Positions 40,701 to 55,300 of a stretch of 64,000 bases of DNA are shown here, piece after piece; position 1 is the first letter of the stretch, and every line of letters starts with the position of its first letter. Both the position numbers and the translations under genes were made by a program. Under the pieces are notes generated by a model. That model was not told where the DNA came from and did not search any database. It saw only the letters and a program-made list of their open reading frames with translations. Source of the stretch: Taudactylus pleione (Eukaryota > Chordata > Amphibia > Anura > Myobatrachidae); NCBI GenBank assembly GCA_031769625.1, contig JAUIMM010000602.1, forward strand, positions 310,001 through 374,000, given 5' to 3'.

Positions 40701-42543
40701 GATATACAGACTGGATACAAACAAGAACCGTATGCTGCAGAGTGGGTGAGTCAGAGTCACATGCAGCAATAGGAGGGACAGCTTGCAGAGGCCCAGCTGG
40801 CTTTAGCTGCACATATTATAGGCTGGGGATATACAGACTGGATACAAACAAGAACCGTATACTGCAGAGTGGGTGAGTCAGAGTCACATGCAGTAATAGG
40901 AGGGACAGCTTGCAGAGGCCCAGCTGGCTTTAGCTGCACATATTATAGGCTGGGGATATACAGACTGGGTACAAACAAGAACCATATACTGCAGAGTGGG
41001 TGAGTCAGAGTCACATGCAGCAATAGGAGGGACAGCTTGCAGAGGCCCAGCTGGATTTAGCTGCACATATTATAGGCTGAGGATATACAGACTGGATACA
41101 AACAAGAACCATATACTGCAGAGTGGGTGAGTCAGAGTCACATGCAGCAATAGGAGGGACAGCTTGCAGAGGCCCAGCTGGCTTTAGCTGCACATATTAT
41201 AGGCTGGGGATATACAGACTGGATACAAACAAGAGCCATATACTGCAGAGTGGGTGAGTCAGAGTCACATGCAGTAATAGGAGGGACAGCTTGCAGAGGC
41301 CCAGCTGGCTTTAGCTGCACATATTATAGGCTGGGGATATACAGACTGGGTACATACAAGAACCATATACTGCAGAGTGGATGAGTCAGAGTCACATGCA
41401 GTAATAGGAGGGACAGCTTGCAGAGGCCTAGCTGGCTTTAGCTGCACATATTATAGGCTGGAGATATACAGACTGGGTACATACAAGAACCATATACTGC
41501 AGAGTGGGTGAGTCAGAGTCACATGCAGTAATAGGAGGGACAGCTTGCAGAGGCCCAGCTGGCTTTAGCTGCACATATTATAGGCTGGGGATATACAGAC
41601 TGGGTACATACAAGAACCATATGCTGCAGAGTGGGTGAGTCAGAGTCACATGCAGCAATAGGAGGGACAGCTTGCAGAGGCCCAGCTGGATTTAGCTGCA
41701 CATATTATAGGCTGAGGATATACAGACTGGATACAAACAAGAACCATATACTGCAGAGTGGGTGAGTCAGAGTCACATGCAGTAATAGGAGGGACAGCTT
41801 GCAGAGGCCCAGCTGGCTTTAGCTGCACATAGTATAGGCTGGGGATATACAGAGTGGATACAAACAAGAGCCATATACTGCAGAGTGGGTGAGTCAGAAT
41901 CACATACAGTAATAGTAGGGACAGCTTGCAGAGGCCCAGCTGGCTTTAGCTGCTCATATTATAGGCTGGGGATATACCGACTGGGTACAAACAAGAACCA
42001 TATACTGCAGAGTGGATGAGTCAGAGTCACATACAGTAATAGGAGGGACAGCTTGCAGAGACCCAGCTGCCTTTAGCTGCACATATTATAGGCTGGGGAT
42101 ATACAGACTGGATACAAACAAGAGCCATATACTGCAGAGTGGGTGAGTCAGAGTCACATGCAGTAATAGGAGGGACAGCTTGCAGAGGCCCAGCTGGCTT
42201 TAGCTGCACATATTATAGGCTGGGGATATACAGACTGGATACAAACAAGAACCATATACTGCAGAGTGGGTGAGTCAGAGTCACATGCAGCAATAGGAGG
42301 GACAGCTTGCAGAGGCCCAGCTGGATTTAGCTGCACATATTATAGGCTGAGGATATACAGACTGGATACAAACAAGAACCATATACTGCAGAGTGGGTGA
42401 GTCAGAGTCACATGCAGCAATAGGAGGGACAGCTTGCAGAGGCCCAGCTGGCTTTAGCTGCACATATTATAGGCTGGGGATATACAGACTGGATACAAAC
42501 AAGAGCCATATACTGCAGAGTGGGTGAGTCAGAGTCACATGCA
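37701..42543 (+). repeat. Block C copy 1 (4,843 bp)
   Basis: No difference was found from 44828-49670 (offset 7,127 bp) at any site compared, including many private variants: gcaaagtgg (near 37802), gtcacttgc (near 38332), the 15-bp insertion at 39120-39149, ggcacacctt, tagaaggg (near 40010), gaggatttac (near 40573), aatagtaggg (near 41913), gctcatatt (near 41953) and ataccgactgg (near 41976). The left edge is fixed by A/G at 37700/44827 and the right edge by G/A at 42544/49671. Within the block, monomers near 38456-38838 resemble those near 40503-40885 at 2,047 bp. Confidence 0.92.
39120..39149 (+). repeat. 15-bp tandem duplication inside a monomer
   Basis: The segment cagaggcccagctgg (39120-39134) is repeated directly at 39135-39149, making one 142-bp monomer. 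It is centred on the CCAGCTGG palindrome. The same insertion is present at 46247-46276 in the second copy of block C. Confidence 0.97.
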
Positions 42544-42620
42544 GTAATAGGAGGGACAGCTTGCAGAGGCCCAGCTGGCTTTAGCTGCACATATTATAGG
42601 CTGGGGATATACAGACTGGA

Positions 42621-44820
42621 TACATACAAGAACCATATACTGCAGAGTGGGTGAGTCAGAGTCACATGCAGTAATAGGAGGGACAGCTTGCAGAGGCCCA
42701 GCTGGATTTAGCTGCACATATTATAGGCTGAGGATATACAGACTGGATACAAACAAGAACCGTATACTGCAGAGTGGGTGAGTCAGAGTCACATGCAGTA
42801 ATAGGAGGGACAGCTTGCAGAGGCCCAGCTGGCTTTAGCTGCACATAGTATAGGCTGGGGATATACAGAGTGGATACAAACAAGAACCATATGCTGCAGA
42901 GTGGGTGAGTCAGAATCACATGCAGTAATAGGAGGGACAGCTTGCAGAGGCCCAGCTGGCTTTAGCTGCTCATATTATAGGCTGGGGATATACCGACTGG
43001 GTACAAACAAGAACCATATACTGCAGAGTGGATGAGTCAGAGTCACATACAGTAATAGGAGGGACAGCTTGCAGAGACCCAGCTGCCTTTAGCTGCACAT
43101 ATTATAGGCTGGGGATATACAGACTGGATACAAACAAGAGCCATATACTGCAGAGTGGGTGAGTCAGAGTCACATGCAGTAATAGGAGGGACAGCTTGCA
43201 GAGGCCCAGCTGGCTTTAGCTGCACATATTATAGGCTGGGGATATACAGACTGGATACAAACAAGAGCCATATACTGCAGAGTGGGTGAGTCAGAGTCAC
43301 ATGCAGCAATAGGAGGGACAGCTTGCAGAGGCCCAGCTGGCTTTAGCTGCACATATTATAGGCTGGGGATATACAGACTGGGTACATACAAGAACCATAT
43401 ACTGCAGAGTGGATGAGTCAGAGTCACATGCAGTAATAGGAGGGACAGCTTGCAGAGGCCTAGCTGGCTTTAGCTGCACATATTATAGGCTGGAGATATA
43501 CAGACTGGGTACATACAAGAACCATGTACTGCAGAGTGGATGAGTCAGAGTCACATGCAGTAATAGGAGGCACAGCTTGCAGAGGCCCAGCTGGCTTTAG
43601 CTGCACATATTATAGGCTGGAGATATACAGACTGGGTACATACAAGAACCATATACTGCAGAGTGGGTGAGTCAGAGTCACATGCAGTAATAGGAGGGAC
43701 AGCTTGCAGAGGCCCAGCTGGCTTTAGCTGCACATATTATAGGCTGGGGATATACAGACTGGATACAAACAAGAACCATATACTGCAGAGTGGATGAGTC
43801 AGAGTCACATGCAGTAATAGGAGGCACAGCTTGCAGAGGCCCAGCTGGCTTTAGCTGCACATATTATAGGCTGGAGATATACAGACTGGGTACATACAAG
43901 AACCATATACTGCAGAGTGGGTGAGTCAGAGTCACATGCAGTAATAGGAGGGACAGCTTGCAGAGGCCCAGCTGGCTTTAGCTGCACATATTATAGGCTG
44001 GGGATATACAGACTGGGTACATACAAGAACCATATACTGCAGAGTGGATGAGTCAGAGTCACATGCAGTAATAGGAGGCACAGCTTGCAGAGGCCTAGCT
44101 GGCTTTAGCTGCACATATTATAGGCTGGAGATATACAGACTGGGTACATACAAGAACCATATACTGCAGAGTGGATGAGTCAGAGTCACATGCAGTAATA
44201 GGAGGCACAGCTTGCAGAGGCCCAGCTGGCTTTAGCTGCACATATTATAGGCTGGAGATATACAGACTGGGTACATACAAGAACCATATACTGCAGAGTG
44301 GGTGAGTCAGAGTCACATGCAGTAATAGGAGGGACAGCTTGCAGAGGCCCAGCTGGCTTTAGCTGCACATATTATAGGCTGGGGATATACAGACTGGGTA
44401 CAAACAAGAACCATATACTGCAGAGTGGGTGAGTCAGATTCACATGCAGCAATAGGAGGGACAGCTTGCAGAGGCCCAGCTGGCTTTAGCTGCACATATT
44501 ATAGGCTGAGGATATACAGACTGGGTACATACAAGAACCATATACTGCAGAGTGGGTGAGTCAGATTCACATGCAGTAATAGGAGGGACAGCTTGCAGAG
44601 GCCCAGCTGGCTTTAGCTGCACATATTATAGGCTGGAGATATACAGACTGGGTACAAACAAGAACCATATACTGCAGAGTGTGTGAGTCAGATTCACATA
44701 CAGTAATAGGAGGGACAGCTTGCAGAGGCCCAGCTGGCTTTAGCTGCACATATTATAGGCTGGGGATATACAGACTGGGTACATACAAGAACCATATACT
44801 GCAGAGTGGGTGAGTCAGAG
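42621..44820 (+). repeat. Block D copy 1
   Basis: It matches 50002-52354, with an offset of 7,381 bp that rises to 7,407 bp after a 26-bp insertion in copy 2 and to 7,534 bp after one extra monomer near 52.0 kb. Shared rare markers are gctcatatt (near 42969), ataccgactgg, cccagctgccttt (near 43082) and accatgtac (G at 43526, 50907 and 61853). Its first 8 monomers also resemble the end of block C (41646-42661) at an offset of 1,016 bp. Confidence 0.88.
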
Positions 44821-44827
44821 TCACATG

Positions 44828-47800
44828 CAGTAATAGGAGGGACAGCTTGCAGAGGCCCAGCTGGCTTTAGCTGCACATATTATAGGCTGGGGATATACAG
44901 ACTGGGTACAAACAAGAACCATATACTGCAAAGTGGATGAGTCAGAGTCACATACAGTAATAGGAGGGACAGCTTGCAGAGACCCAGCTGGCTTTAGTTG
45001 CACATATTATAGGCTGGGGATATACAGACTGGATACAAACAAGAGCCATATACTGCAGAGTGGGTGAGTCAGAGTCACATGCAGTAATAGGAGGGACAGC
45101 TTGCAGAGGCCCAGCTGGCTTTAGCTGCACATATTATAGGCTGGGGATATACAGACTGGATACAAACAAGAGCCATATACTGCAGAGTGGATGAGTCAGA
45201 GTCACATGCAGCAATAGGAGGGACAGCTTGCAGAGGCCCAGCTGGCTTTAGCTGCACATATTATAGGCTGGGGATATACAGACTGGATACAAACAAGAGC
45301 CATATACTGCAGAGTGGGTGAGTCAGAGTCACATGCAGTAATAGGAGGGACAGCTTGCAGAGGCCCAGCTGGCTTTAGCTGCACATATTATAGGCTGGGG
45401 ATATACAGACTGGGTACATACAAGAACCATATACTGCAGAGTGGATGAGTCAGAGTCACTTGCAGTAATAGGAGGCACAGCTTGCAGAGGCCCAGCTGGC
45501 TTTAGCTGCACATATTATAGGCTGGAGATATACAGACTGGGTACATACAAGAACCATATACTGCAGAGTGGGTGAGTCAGAGTCACATGCAGTAATAGGA
45601 GGGACAGCTTGCAGAGGCCCAGCTGGCTTTAGCTGCACATATTATAGGCTGGGGATATACAGACTGGGTACAAACAAGAACCATATACTGCAGAGTGGGT
45701 GAGTCAGAGTCACATGCAGTAATAGGAGGGACAGCTTGCAGAGGCCCAGCTGGCTTTAGGTGCACATATTATAGGCTGGGGATATACAGACTGGATACAA
45801 ACAAGAACCGTATGCTGCAGAGTGGGTGAGTCAGAGTCACATGCAGCAATAGGAGGGACAGCTTGCAGAGGCCCAGCTGGCTTTAGCTGCACATATTATA
45901 GGCTGGGGATATACAGAGTGGATACAAACAAGAACCGTATACTGCAGAGTGGGTGAGTCAGAGTCACATGCAGTAATAGGAGGGACAGCTTGCAGAGGCC
46001 CAGCTGGCTTTAGCTGCACATATTATAGGCTGGAGATATACAGACTGGGTACATACAAGAACCATATACTGCAGAGTGGGTGAGTCAGAGTCACATGCAG
46101 TAATAGGAGGGACAGCTTGCAGAGGCCCAGCTGGCTTTAGCTGCACATATTATAGGCTGGGGATATACAGACTGGATACAAACAAGAGCCATATACTGCA
46201 GAGTGGGTGAGTCAGAGTCACATGCAGTAATAGGAGGGACAGCTTGCAGAGGCCCAGCTGGCAGAGGCCCAGCTGGCTTTAGCTGCACATATTATAGGCT
46301 GGGGATATACAGACTGGGTACAAACAAGAACCATATACTGCAGAGTGGGTGAGTCAGAGTCACATGCAGTAATAGGAGGCACACCTTGCAGAGGCCTAGC
46401 TGGCTTTAGCTGCACATATTATAGGCTGGAGATATACAGACTGGGTACATACAAGAACCATATACTGCAGAGTGGGTGAGTCAGAGTCACATGCAGTAAT
46501 AGGAGGGACAGCTTGCAGAGGCCCAGCTGGATTTAGCTGCACATATTATAGGCTGAGGATATACAGACTGGATACAAACAAGAACCATATACTGCAGAGT
46601 GGGTGAGTCAGATTCACATGCAGTAATAGGAGGGACAGCTTGCAGAGGCCCAGCTGGCTTTAGCTGCACATATTATAGGCTGGGGATATACAGACTGGAT
46701 ACAAACAAGAGCCATATACTGCAGAGTGGGTGAGTCAGAGTCACATGCAGTAATAGGAGGGACAGCTTGCAGAGGCCCAGCTGGCTTTAGCTGCACATAT
46801 TATAGGCTGGGGATATACAGACTGGATACAAACAAGAACCATATACTGCAGAGTGGATGAGTCAGAGTCACATGCAGTAATAGGAGGGACAGCTTGCAGA
46901 GGCCCAGCTGGCTTTAGCTGCACATATTATAGGCTGGGGATATACAGACTGGGTACAAACAAGAACCATATACTGCAGAGTGGATGAGTCAGAGTCACAT
47001 GCAGCAATAGGAGGGACAGCTTGCAGAGGCCCAGCTGGCTTTAGCTGCACATATTATAGGCTGGGGATATACAGACTGGGTACAAACAAGAACCATATGC
47101 TGCAGAGTGGATGAGTCAGAGTCACATGCAGTAATAGAAGGGACAGCTTGCAGAGGCCCAGCTGGCTTTAGCTGCACATATTATAGGCTGGGGATATACA
47201 GACTGGGTACAAACAAGAACCATATACTGCAGAGTGGATGAGTCAGAGTCACATACAGTAATAGGAGGGACAGCTTGCAGAGGCCCAGCTGGCTTTAGCT
47301 GCACATATTATAGGCTGGGGATATACAGACTGGATACAAACAAGAGCCATATACTGCAGAGTGGGTGAGTCAGAGTCACATGCAGTAATAGGAGGGACAG
47401 CTTGCAGAGACCCAGCTGGCTTTAGTTGCACATATTATAGGCTGGGGATATACAGACTGGATACAAACAAGAGCCATATACTGCAGAGTGGGTGAGTCAG
47501 AGTCACATGCAGTAATAGGAGGGACAGCTTGCAGAGGCCCAGCTGGCTTTAGCTGCACATATTATAGGCTGGGGATATACAGACTGGATACAAACAAGAG
47601 CCATATACTGCAGAGTGGGTGAGTCAGAGTCACATGCAGTAATAGGAGGGACAGCTTGCAGAGGCCCAGCTGGCTTTAGCTGCACATATTATAGGCTGAG
47701 GATTTACAGACTGGGTACATACAAGAACCATATACTGCAGAGTGGGTGAGTCAGAGTCACATGCAGTAATAGGAGGGACAGCTTGCAGAGGCCCAGCTGG

Positions 47801-49670
47801 CTTTAGGTGCACATATTATAGGCTGGGGATATACAGACTGGATACAAACAAGAACCGTATGCTGCAGAGTGGGTGAGTCAGAGTCACATGCAGCAATAGG
47901 AGGGACAGCTTGCAGAGGCCCAGCTGGCTTTAGCTGCACATATTATAGGCTGGGGATATACAGACTGGATACAAACAAGAACCGTATACTGCAGAGTGGG
48001 TGAGTCAGAGTCACATGCAGTAATAGGAGGGACAGCTTGCAGAGGCCCAGCTGGCTTTAGCTGCACATATTATAGGCTGGGGATATACAGACTGGGTACA
48101 AACAAGAACCATATACTGCAGAGTGGGTGAGTCAGAGTCACATGCAGCAATAGGAGGGACAGCTTGCAGAGGCCCAGCTGGATTTAGCTGCACATATTAT
48201 AGGCTGAGGATATACAGACTGGATACAAACAAGAACCATATACTGCAGAGTGGGTGAGTCAGAGTCACATGCAGCAATAGGAGGGACAGCTTGCAGAGGC
48301 CCAGCTGGCTTTAGCTGCACATATTATAGGCTGGGGATATACAGACTGGATACAAACAAGAGCCATATACTGCAGAGTGGGTGAGTCAGAGTCACATGCA
48401 GTAATAGGAGGGACAGCTTGCAGAGGCCCAGCTGGCTTTAGCTGCACATATTATAGGCTGGGGATATACAGACTGGGTACATACAAGAACCATATACTGC
48501 AGAGTGGATGAGTCAGAGTCACATGCAGTAATAGGAGGGACAGCTTGCAGAGGCCTAGCTGGCTTTAGCTGCACATATTATAGGCTGGAGATATACAGAC
48601 TGGGTACATACAAGAACCATATACTGCAGAGTGGGTGAGTCAGAGTCACATGCAGTAATAGGAGGGACAGCTTGCAGAGGCCCAGCTGGCTTTAGCTGCA
48701 CATATTATAGGCTGGGGATATACAGACTGGGTACATACAAGAACCATATGCTGCAGAGTGGGTGAGTCAGAGTCACATGCAGCAATAGGAGGGACAGCTT
48801 GCAGAGGCCCAGCTGGATTTAGCTGCACATATTATAGGCTGAGGATATACAGACTGGATACAAACAAGAACCATATACTGCAGAGTGGGTGAGTCAGAGT
48901 CACATGCAGTAATAGGAGGGACAGCTTGCAGAGGCCCAGCTGGCTTTAGCTGCACATAGTATAGGCTGGGGATATACAGAGTGGATACAAACAAGAGCCA
49001 TATACTGCAGAGTGGGTGAGTCAGAATCACATACAGTAATAGTAGGGACAGCTTGCAGAGGCCCAGCTGGCTTTAGCTGCTCATATTATAGGCTGGGGAT
49101 ATACCGACTGGGTACAAACAAGAACCATATACTGCAGAGTGGATGAGTCAGAGTCACATACAGTAATAGGAGGGACAGCTTGCAGAGACCCAGCTGCCTT
49201 TAGCTGCACATATTATAGGCTGGGGATATACAGACTGGATACAAACAAGAGCCATATACTGCAGAGTGGGTGAGTCAGAGTCACATGCAGTAATAGGAGG
49301 GACAGCTTGCAGAGGCCCAGCTGGCTTTAGCTGCACATATTATAGGCTGGGGATATACAGACTGGATACAAACAAGAACCATATACTGCAGAGTGGGTGA
49401 GTCAGAGTCACATGCAGCAATAGGAGGGACAGCTTGCAGAGGCCCAGCTGGATTTAGCTGCACATATTATAGGCTGAGGATATACAGACTGGATACAAAC
49501 AAGAACCATATACTGCAGAGTGGGTGAGTCAGAGTCACATGCAGCAATAGGAGGGACAGCTTGCAGAGGCCCAGCTGGCTTTAGCTGCACATATTATAGG
49601 CTGGGGATATACAGACTGGATACAAACAAGAGCCATATACTGCAGAGTGGGTGAGTCAGAGTCACATGCA
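44828..49670 (+). repeat. Block C copy 2 (4,843 bp)
   Basis: Apparently exact copy of 37701-42543. It ends at a private ataataagag sequence (49671-49680). It is separated from copy 1 by block D, so the arrangement is C-D-C'-D'. Either a very recent duplication of about 7 kb or an assembly duplication could explain it. Confidence 0.92.
46247..46276 (+). repeat. 15-bp tandem duplication (block C copy 2)
   Basis: Same 15-bp direct duplication as at 39120-39149, displaced by exactly 7,127 bp. It shows that the block duplication came after the insertion. Confidence 0.97.
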
Positions 49671-50001
49671 ATAATAAGAGGCACAGCTTGCAGAGGCCTA
49701 GCTGGCTTTAGCTGCACATATTATAGGCTGGAGATATACAGACTGGGTACATACAAGAACCATATACTGCAGAGTGGGTGAGTCAGAGTCACATGCAGTA
49801 ATAGGAGGGACAGCTTGCAGAGGCCCAGCTGGCTTTAGCTGCACATATTATAGGCTGGGGATATACAGACTGGGTACAAACAAGAACCATATACTGCAGA
49901 GTGGGTGAGTCAGAGTCACATGCAGCAATAGGAGGGACAGCTTGCAGAGACCCAGCTGGCTTTAGCTGCACATATTATAGGCTGGGGATATACAGAGTGG
50001 G

Positions 50002-52354
50002 TACATACAAGAACCATATACTGCAGAGTGGGTGAGTCAGAGTCACATGCAGTAATAGGAGGGACAGCTTGCAGAGGCCCAGCTGGATTTAGCTGCACAT
50101 ATTATAGGCTGAGGATATACAGACTGGATACAAACAAGAACCGTATACTGCAGAGTGGGTGAGTCAGAGTCACATGCAGTAATAGGAGGGACAGCTTGCA
50201 GAGGCCCAGCTGGCTTTAGCTGCACATAGTATAGGCTGGGGATATACAGAGTGGATACAAACAAGAACCATATGCTGCAGAGTGGGTGAGTCAGAATCAC
50301 ATGCAGTAATAGGAGGGACAGCTTGCAGAGGCCCAGCTGGCTTTAGCTGCTCATATTATAGGCTGGGGATATACCGACTGGGTACAAACAAGAACCATAT
50401 ACTGCAGAGTGGATGAGTCAGAGTCACATACAGTAATAGGAGGGACAGCTTGCAGAGACCCAGCTGCCTTTAGCTGCACATATTATAGGCTGGGGATATA
50501 CAGACTGGATACAAACAAGAGCCATATACTGCAGAGTGGGTGAGTCAGAGTCACATGCAGTAATAGGAGGGACAGCTTGCAGAGGCCCAGCTGGCTTTAG
50601 CTGCACATATTATAGGCTGGGGATATACAGACTGGATACAAACAAGAGCCATATACTGCAGAGTGGGTGAGTCAGAGTCACATGCAGCAATTGGAGGGAC
50701 AGCTTGCAGAGGCCCAGCTGGCTTTAGCTGCACATATTATAGGCTGGGGATATACAGACTGGGTACATACAAGAACCATATACTGCAGAGTGGATGAGTC
50801 AGAGTCACATGCAGTAATAGGAGGGACAGCTTGCAGAGGCCTAGCTGGCTTTAGCTGCACATATTATAGGCTGGAGATATACAGACTGGGTACATACAAG
50901 AACCATGTACTGCAGAGTGGATGAGTCAGAGTCACATGCAGTAATAGGAGGCACAGCTTGCAGAGGCCCAGCTGGCTTTAGCTGCACATATTATAGGCTG
51001 GAGATATACAGACTGGGTACATACAAGAACCATATACTGCAGAGTGGGTGAGTCAGAGTCACATGCAGTAATAGGAGGGACAGCTTGCAGAGGCCCAGCT
51101 GGCTTTAGCTGCACATATTATAGGCTGGGGATATACAGACTGGATACAAACAAGAACCATATACTGCAGAGTGGATGAGTCAGAGTCACATGCAGTAATA
51201 GGAGGCACAGCTTGCAGAGGCCCAGCTGGCTTTAGCTGCACATATTATAGGCTGGAGATATACAGACTGGGTACATACAAGAACCATATACTGCAGAGTG
51301 GGTGAGTCAGAGTCACATGCAGTAATAGGAGGGACAGCTTACATGCAGTAATAGGAGGGACAGCTTGCAGAGGCCCAGCTGGCTTTAGCTGCACATATTA
51401 TAGGCTGGGGATATACAGACTGGGTACATACAAGAACCATATACTGCAGAGTGGATGAGTCAGAGTCACATGCAGTAATAGGAGGCACAGCTTGCAGAGG
51501 CCTAGCTGGCTTTAGCTGCACATATTATAGGCTGGAGATATACAGACTGGGTACATACAAGAACCATATACTGCAGAGTGGATGAGTCAGAGTCACATGC
51601 AGTAATAGGAGGCACAGCTTGCAGAGGCCCAGCTGGCTTTAGCTGCACATATTATAGGCTGGAGATATACAGACTGGGTACATACAAGAACCATATACTG
51701 CAGAGTGGGTGAGTCAGAGTCACATGCAGTAATAGGAGGGACAGCTTGCAGAGGCCCAGCTGGCTTTAGCTGCACATATTATAGGCTGGGGATATACAGA
51801 CTGGGTACAAACAAGAACCATATACTGCAGAGTGGGTGAGTCAGATTCACATGCAGCAATAGGAGGGACAGCTTGCAGAGGCCCAGCTGGCTTTAGCTGC
51901 ACATATTATAGGCTGAGGATATACAGACTGGGTACATACAAGAACCATATACTGCAGAGTGGATGAGTCAGAGTCACATGCAGTAATAGGAGGGACAGCT
52001 TGCAGAGGCCCAGCTGGCTTTAGCTGCACATATTATAGGCTGGGGATATACAGACTGGATACAAACAAGAACCATATACTGCAGAGTGGGTGAGTCAGAT
52101 TCACATGCAGTAATAGGAGGGACAGCTTGCAGAGGCCCAGCTGGCTTTAGCTGCACATATTATAGGCTGGAGATATACAGACTGGGTACAAACAAGAACC
52201 ATATACTGCAGAGTGTGTGAGTCAGATTCACATACAGTAATAGGAGGGACAGCTTGCAGAGGCCCAGCTGGCTTTAGCTGCACATATTATAGGCTGGGGA
52301 TATACAGACTGGGTACATACAAGAACCATATACTGCAGAGTGGGTGAGTCAGAG
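50002..52354 (+). repeat. Block D copy 2
   Basis: Counterpart of 42621-44820. Private features are caattgg (T at 50692, A in the other two copies) and the 26-bp tandem duplication at 51315-51366. From 50376 onward it matches 61322-64000, and that match continues past 52354 to 53080. Confidence 0.88.
51315..51366 (+). repeat. 26-bp tandem duplication inside a monomer
   Basis: Positions 51315-51340 (acatgcagtaatagg through acagctt) are repeated directly at 51341-51366. The duplication is absent from both other copies of block D, so it arose after that block was copied. Confidence 0.97.
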
Positions 52355-55300
52355 TCACATGCAGTAATAGGAGGGACAGCTTGCAGAGGCCCAGCTGGCT
52401 TTAGCTGCACATATTATAGGCTGGGGATATACAGACTGGGTACATACAAGAACCATATACTGCAGAGTGGGTGAGTCAGAGTCACATGCAGTAATAGGAG
52501 GGACAGCTTGCAGAGGCCCAGCTGGCTTTAGCTGCACATATTATAGGCTGGGGATATACAGACTGGATACAAACAAGAGCCATATACTGCAGAGTGGGTG
52601 AGTCAGAGTCACATGCAGTAATAGGAGGGACAGCTTGCAGAGGCCCAGCTGGCTTTAGCTGCACATATTATAGGCTGGGGATATACAGACTGGGTACATA
52701 CAAGAACCATATACTGCAGAGTGGGTGAGTCAGAGTCACATGCAGTAATAGGAGGCACAGCTTGCAGAGGCCCAGCTGGCTTTAGCTGCACATATTATAG
52801 GCTGGGGATATACAGACTGGGTACATACAAGAACCATATACTGCAGAGTGGGTGAGTCAGAGTCACATGCAGTAATAGGAGGGACAGCTTGCAGAGGCCC
52901 AGCTGGCTTTAGCTGCACATATTATAGGCTGGGGATATACAGACTGGATACAAACAAGAGCCATATACTGCAGAGTGGGTGAGTCAGAGTCACATACAGT
53001 AATAGGAGGGACAGCTTGCAGAGGCCCAGCTGGCTTTAGCTGCACATAGTATAGGCTGGAGATATACAGACTTGGTACAAACAAGAACCATATACTGCAG
53101 AGTGGGTGAGTCAGAGTCACATGCAGTAATAGGAGGGACAGCTTGCAGAGGCCCAGCTGGCTTTAGCTGCACATATTATAGGCTGGGGATATACAGACTG
53201 GGTACAAACAAGAACCATATACTGCAGAGTGGGTGAGTCAGAGTCACATGCAGCAATAGGAGGGACAGCTTGCAGAGGCCCAGCTGGCTTTAGCTGCACA
53301 TATTATAGGCTGGGGATATACAGACTGGGTACATACAAGAACCATATACTGCAGAGTGGGTGAGTCAGAGTCACATGCAGTAATAGGAGGGACAGCTTGC
53401 AGAGGCCCAGCTGGCTTTAGCTGCACATATTATAGGCTGGGGATATACAGACTGGGTACATACAAGAACCATATACTGCAGAGTGGGTGAGTCAGAGTCA
53501 CATGCAGTAATAGGAGGGACAGCTTGCAGAGGCCCAGCTGGCTTTAGCTGCACATATTATAGGCTGGGGATATACAGACTGGGTACAAACAAGAGCCATA
53601 TACTGCAGAGTGGATGAGTCAGAGTCACATGCAGTAATAGGAGGCACAGCTTGCAGAGGCCCAGCTGGCTTTAGCTGCACATATTATAGGCTGGGGATAT
53701 ACAGACTGGATACAAACAAGAACCATATACTGCAGAGTGGGTGAGTCAGAGTCACATGCAGTAATAGGAGGGACAGCTTGCAGAGGCCCAGCTGGCTTTA
53801 GCTGCACATATTATAGGCTGGGGATATACAGACTGGGTACAAACAAGAACCATATACTGCAGAGTGTGTGAGTCAGAGTCACATGCATTAATAGGAGGGA
53901 CAGCTTGCAGAGGCCCAGCTGGCTTTAGCTGCACATATTATAGGCTGGGGATATACAGACTGGGTACAAACAAGAACCATATGCTGCAGAGTGGGTGAGT
54001 CAGAGTCACATACAGTAATAGGAGGGACAGCTTGCAGAGGCCCAGCTGGATTTAGCTGCACATATTATAGGCTGGGGATATACAGACTGGGTACAAACAA
54101 GAGCCATATACTGCAGAGTGGGTGAGTCAGAGTCACATACAGTAATAGGTGGGACAGCTTGCAGAGGCCCCGCTGGCTTTAGCTGCACATATTATAGGCT
54201 GGGGATATACAGACTGGGTACAAACAAGAACCATATACTGCAGAGTGGGTGAGTCAGAGTCACATGCAGCAATAGGAGGGACAGCTTGCAGAGGCCCAGC
54301 TGGATTTAGCTGCACATATTATAGGCTGAGGATATACAGACTGGATACAAACAAGAACCATATACTGCAGAGTGGGTGAGTCAGAGTCACATGCAGCAAT
54401 AGGAGGGACAGCTTGCAGAGGCCCAGCTGGCTTTAGCTGCACATATTATAGGCTGGGGATATACAGACTGGATACAAACAAGAGCCATATACTGCAGAGT
54501 GGGTGAGTCAGAGTCACATGCAGTAATAGGAGGGACAGCTTGCAGAGGCCCAGCTGGCTTTAGCTGCACATATTATAGGCTGGGGATATACAGACTGGGT
54601 ACATACAAGAACCATATACTGCAGAGTGGATGAGTCAGAGTCACATGCAGTAATAGGAGGCACAGCTTGCAGAGGCCTAGCTGGCTTTAGCTGCACATAT
54701 TATAGGCTGGAGATATACAGACTGGGTACATACAAGAACCATATACTGCAGAGTGGGTGAGTCAGAGTCACATGCAGCAATAGGAGGGACAGCTTGCAGA
54801 GGCCCAGCTGGCTTTAGCTGCACATATTATAGGCTGGGGATATACAGACTGGATACAAACAAGAGCCATATACTGCAGAGTGGGTGAGTCAGAGTCACAT
54901 GCAGCAATAGGAGGGACAGCTTGCAGAGGCCCAGCTGGATTTAGCTGCACATATTATAGGCTGAGGATATACAGACTGGATACAAACAAGAACCATATAC
55001 TGCAGAGTGGGTGAGTCAGAGTCACATGCAGTAATAGGAGGGACAGCTTGCAGAGGCCCAGCTGGCTTTAGCTGCACATAGTATAGGCTGGGGATATACA
55101 GAGTGGATACAAACAAGAACCATATGCTGCAGAGTGGGTGAGTCAGAATCACATACAGTAATAGGAGGGACAGCTTGCAGAGGCCCAGCTGGCTTTAGCT
55201 GCACATATTATAGGCTGGGGATATACCGACTGGGTACAAACAAGAACCATATACTGCAGAGTGGATGAGTCAGAGTCACATACAGTAATAGGAGGCACAG

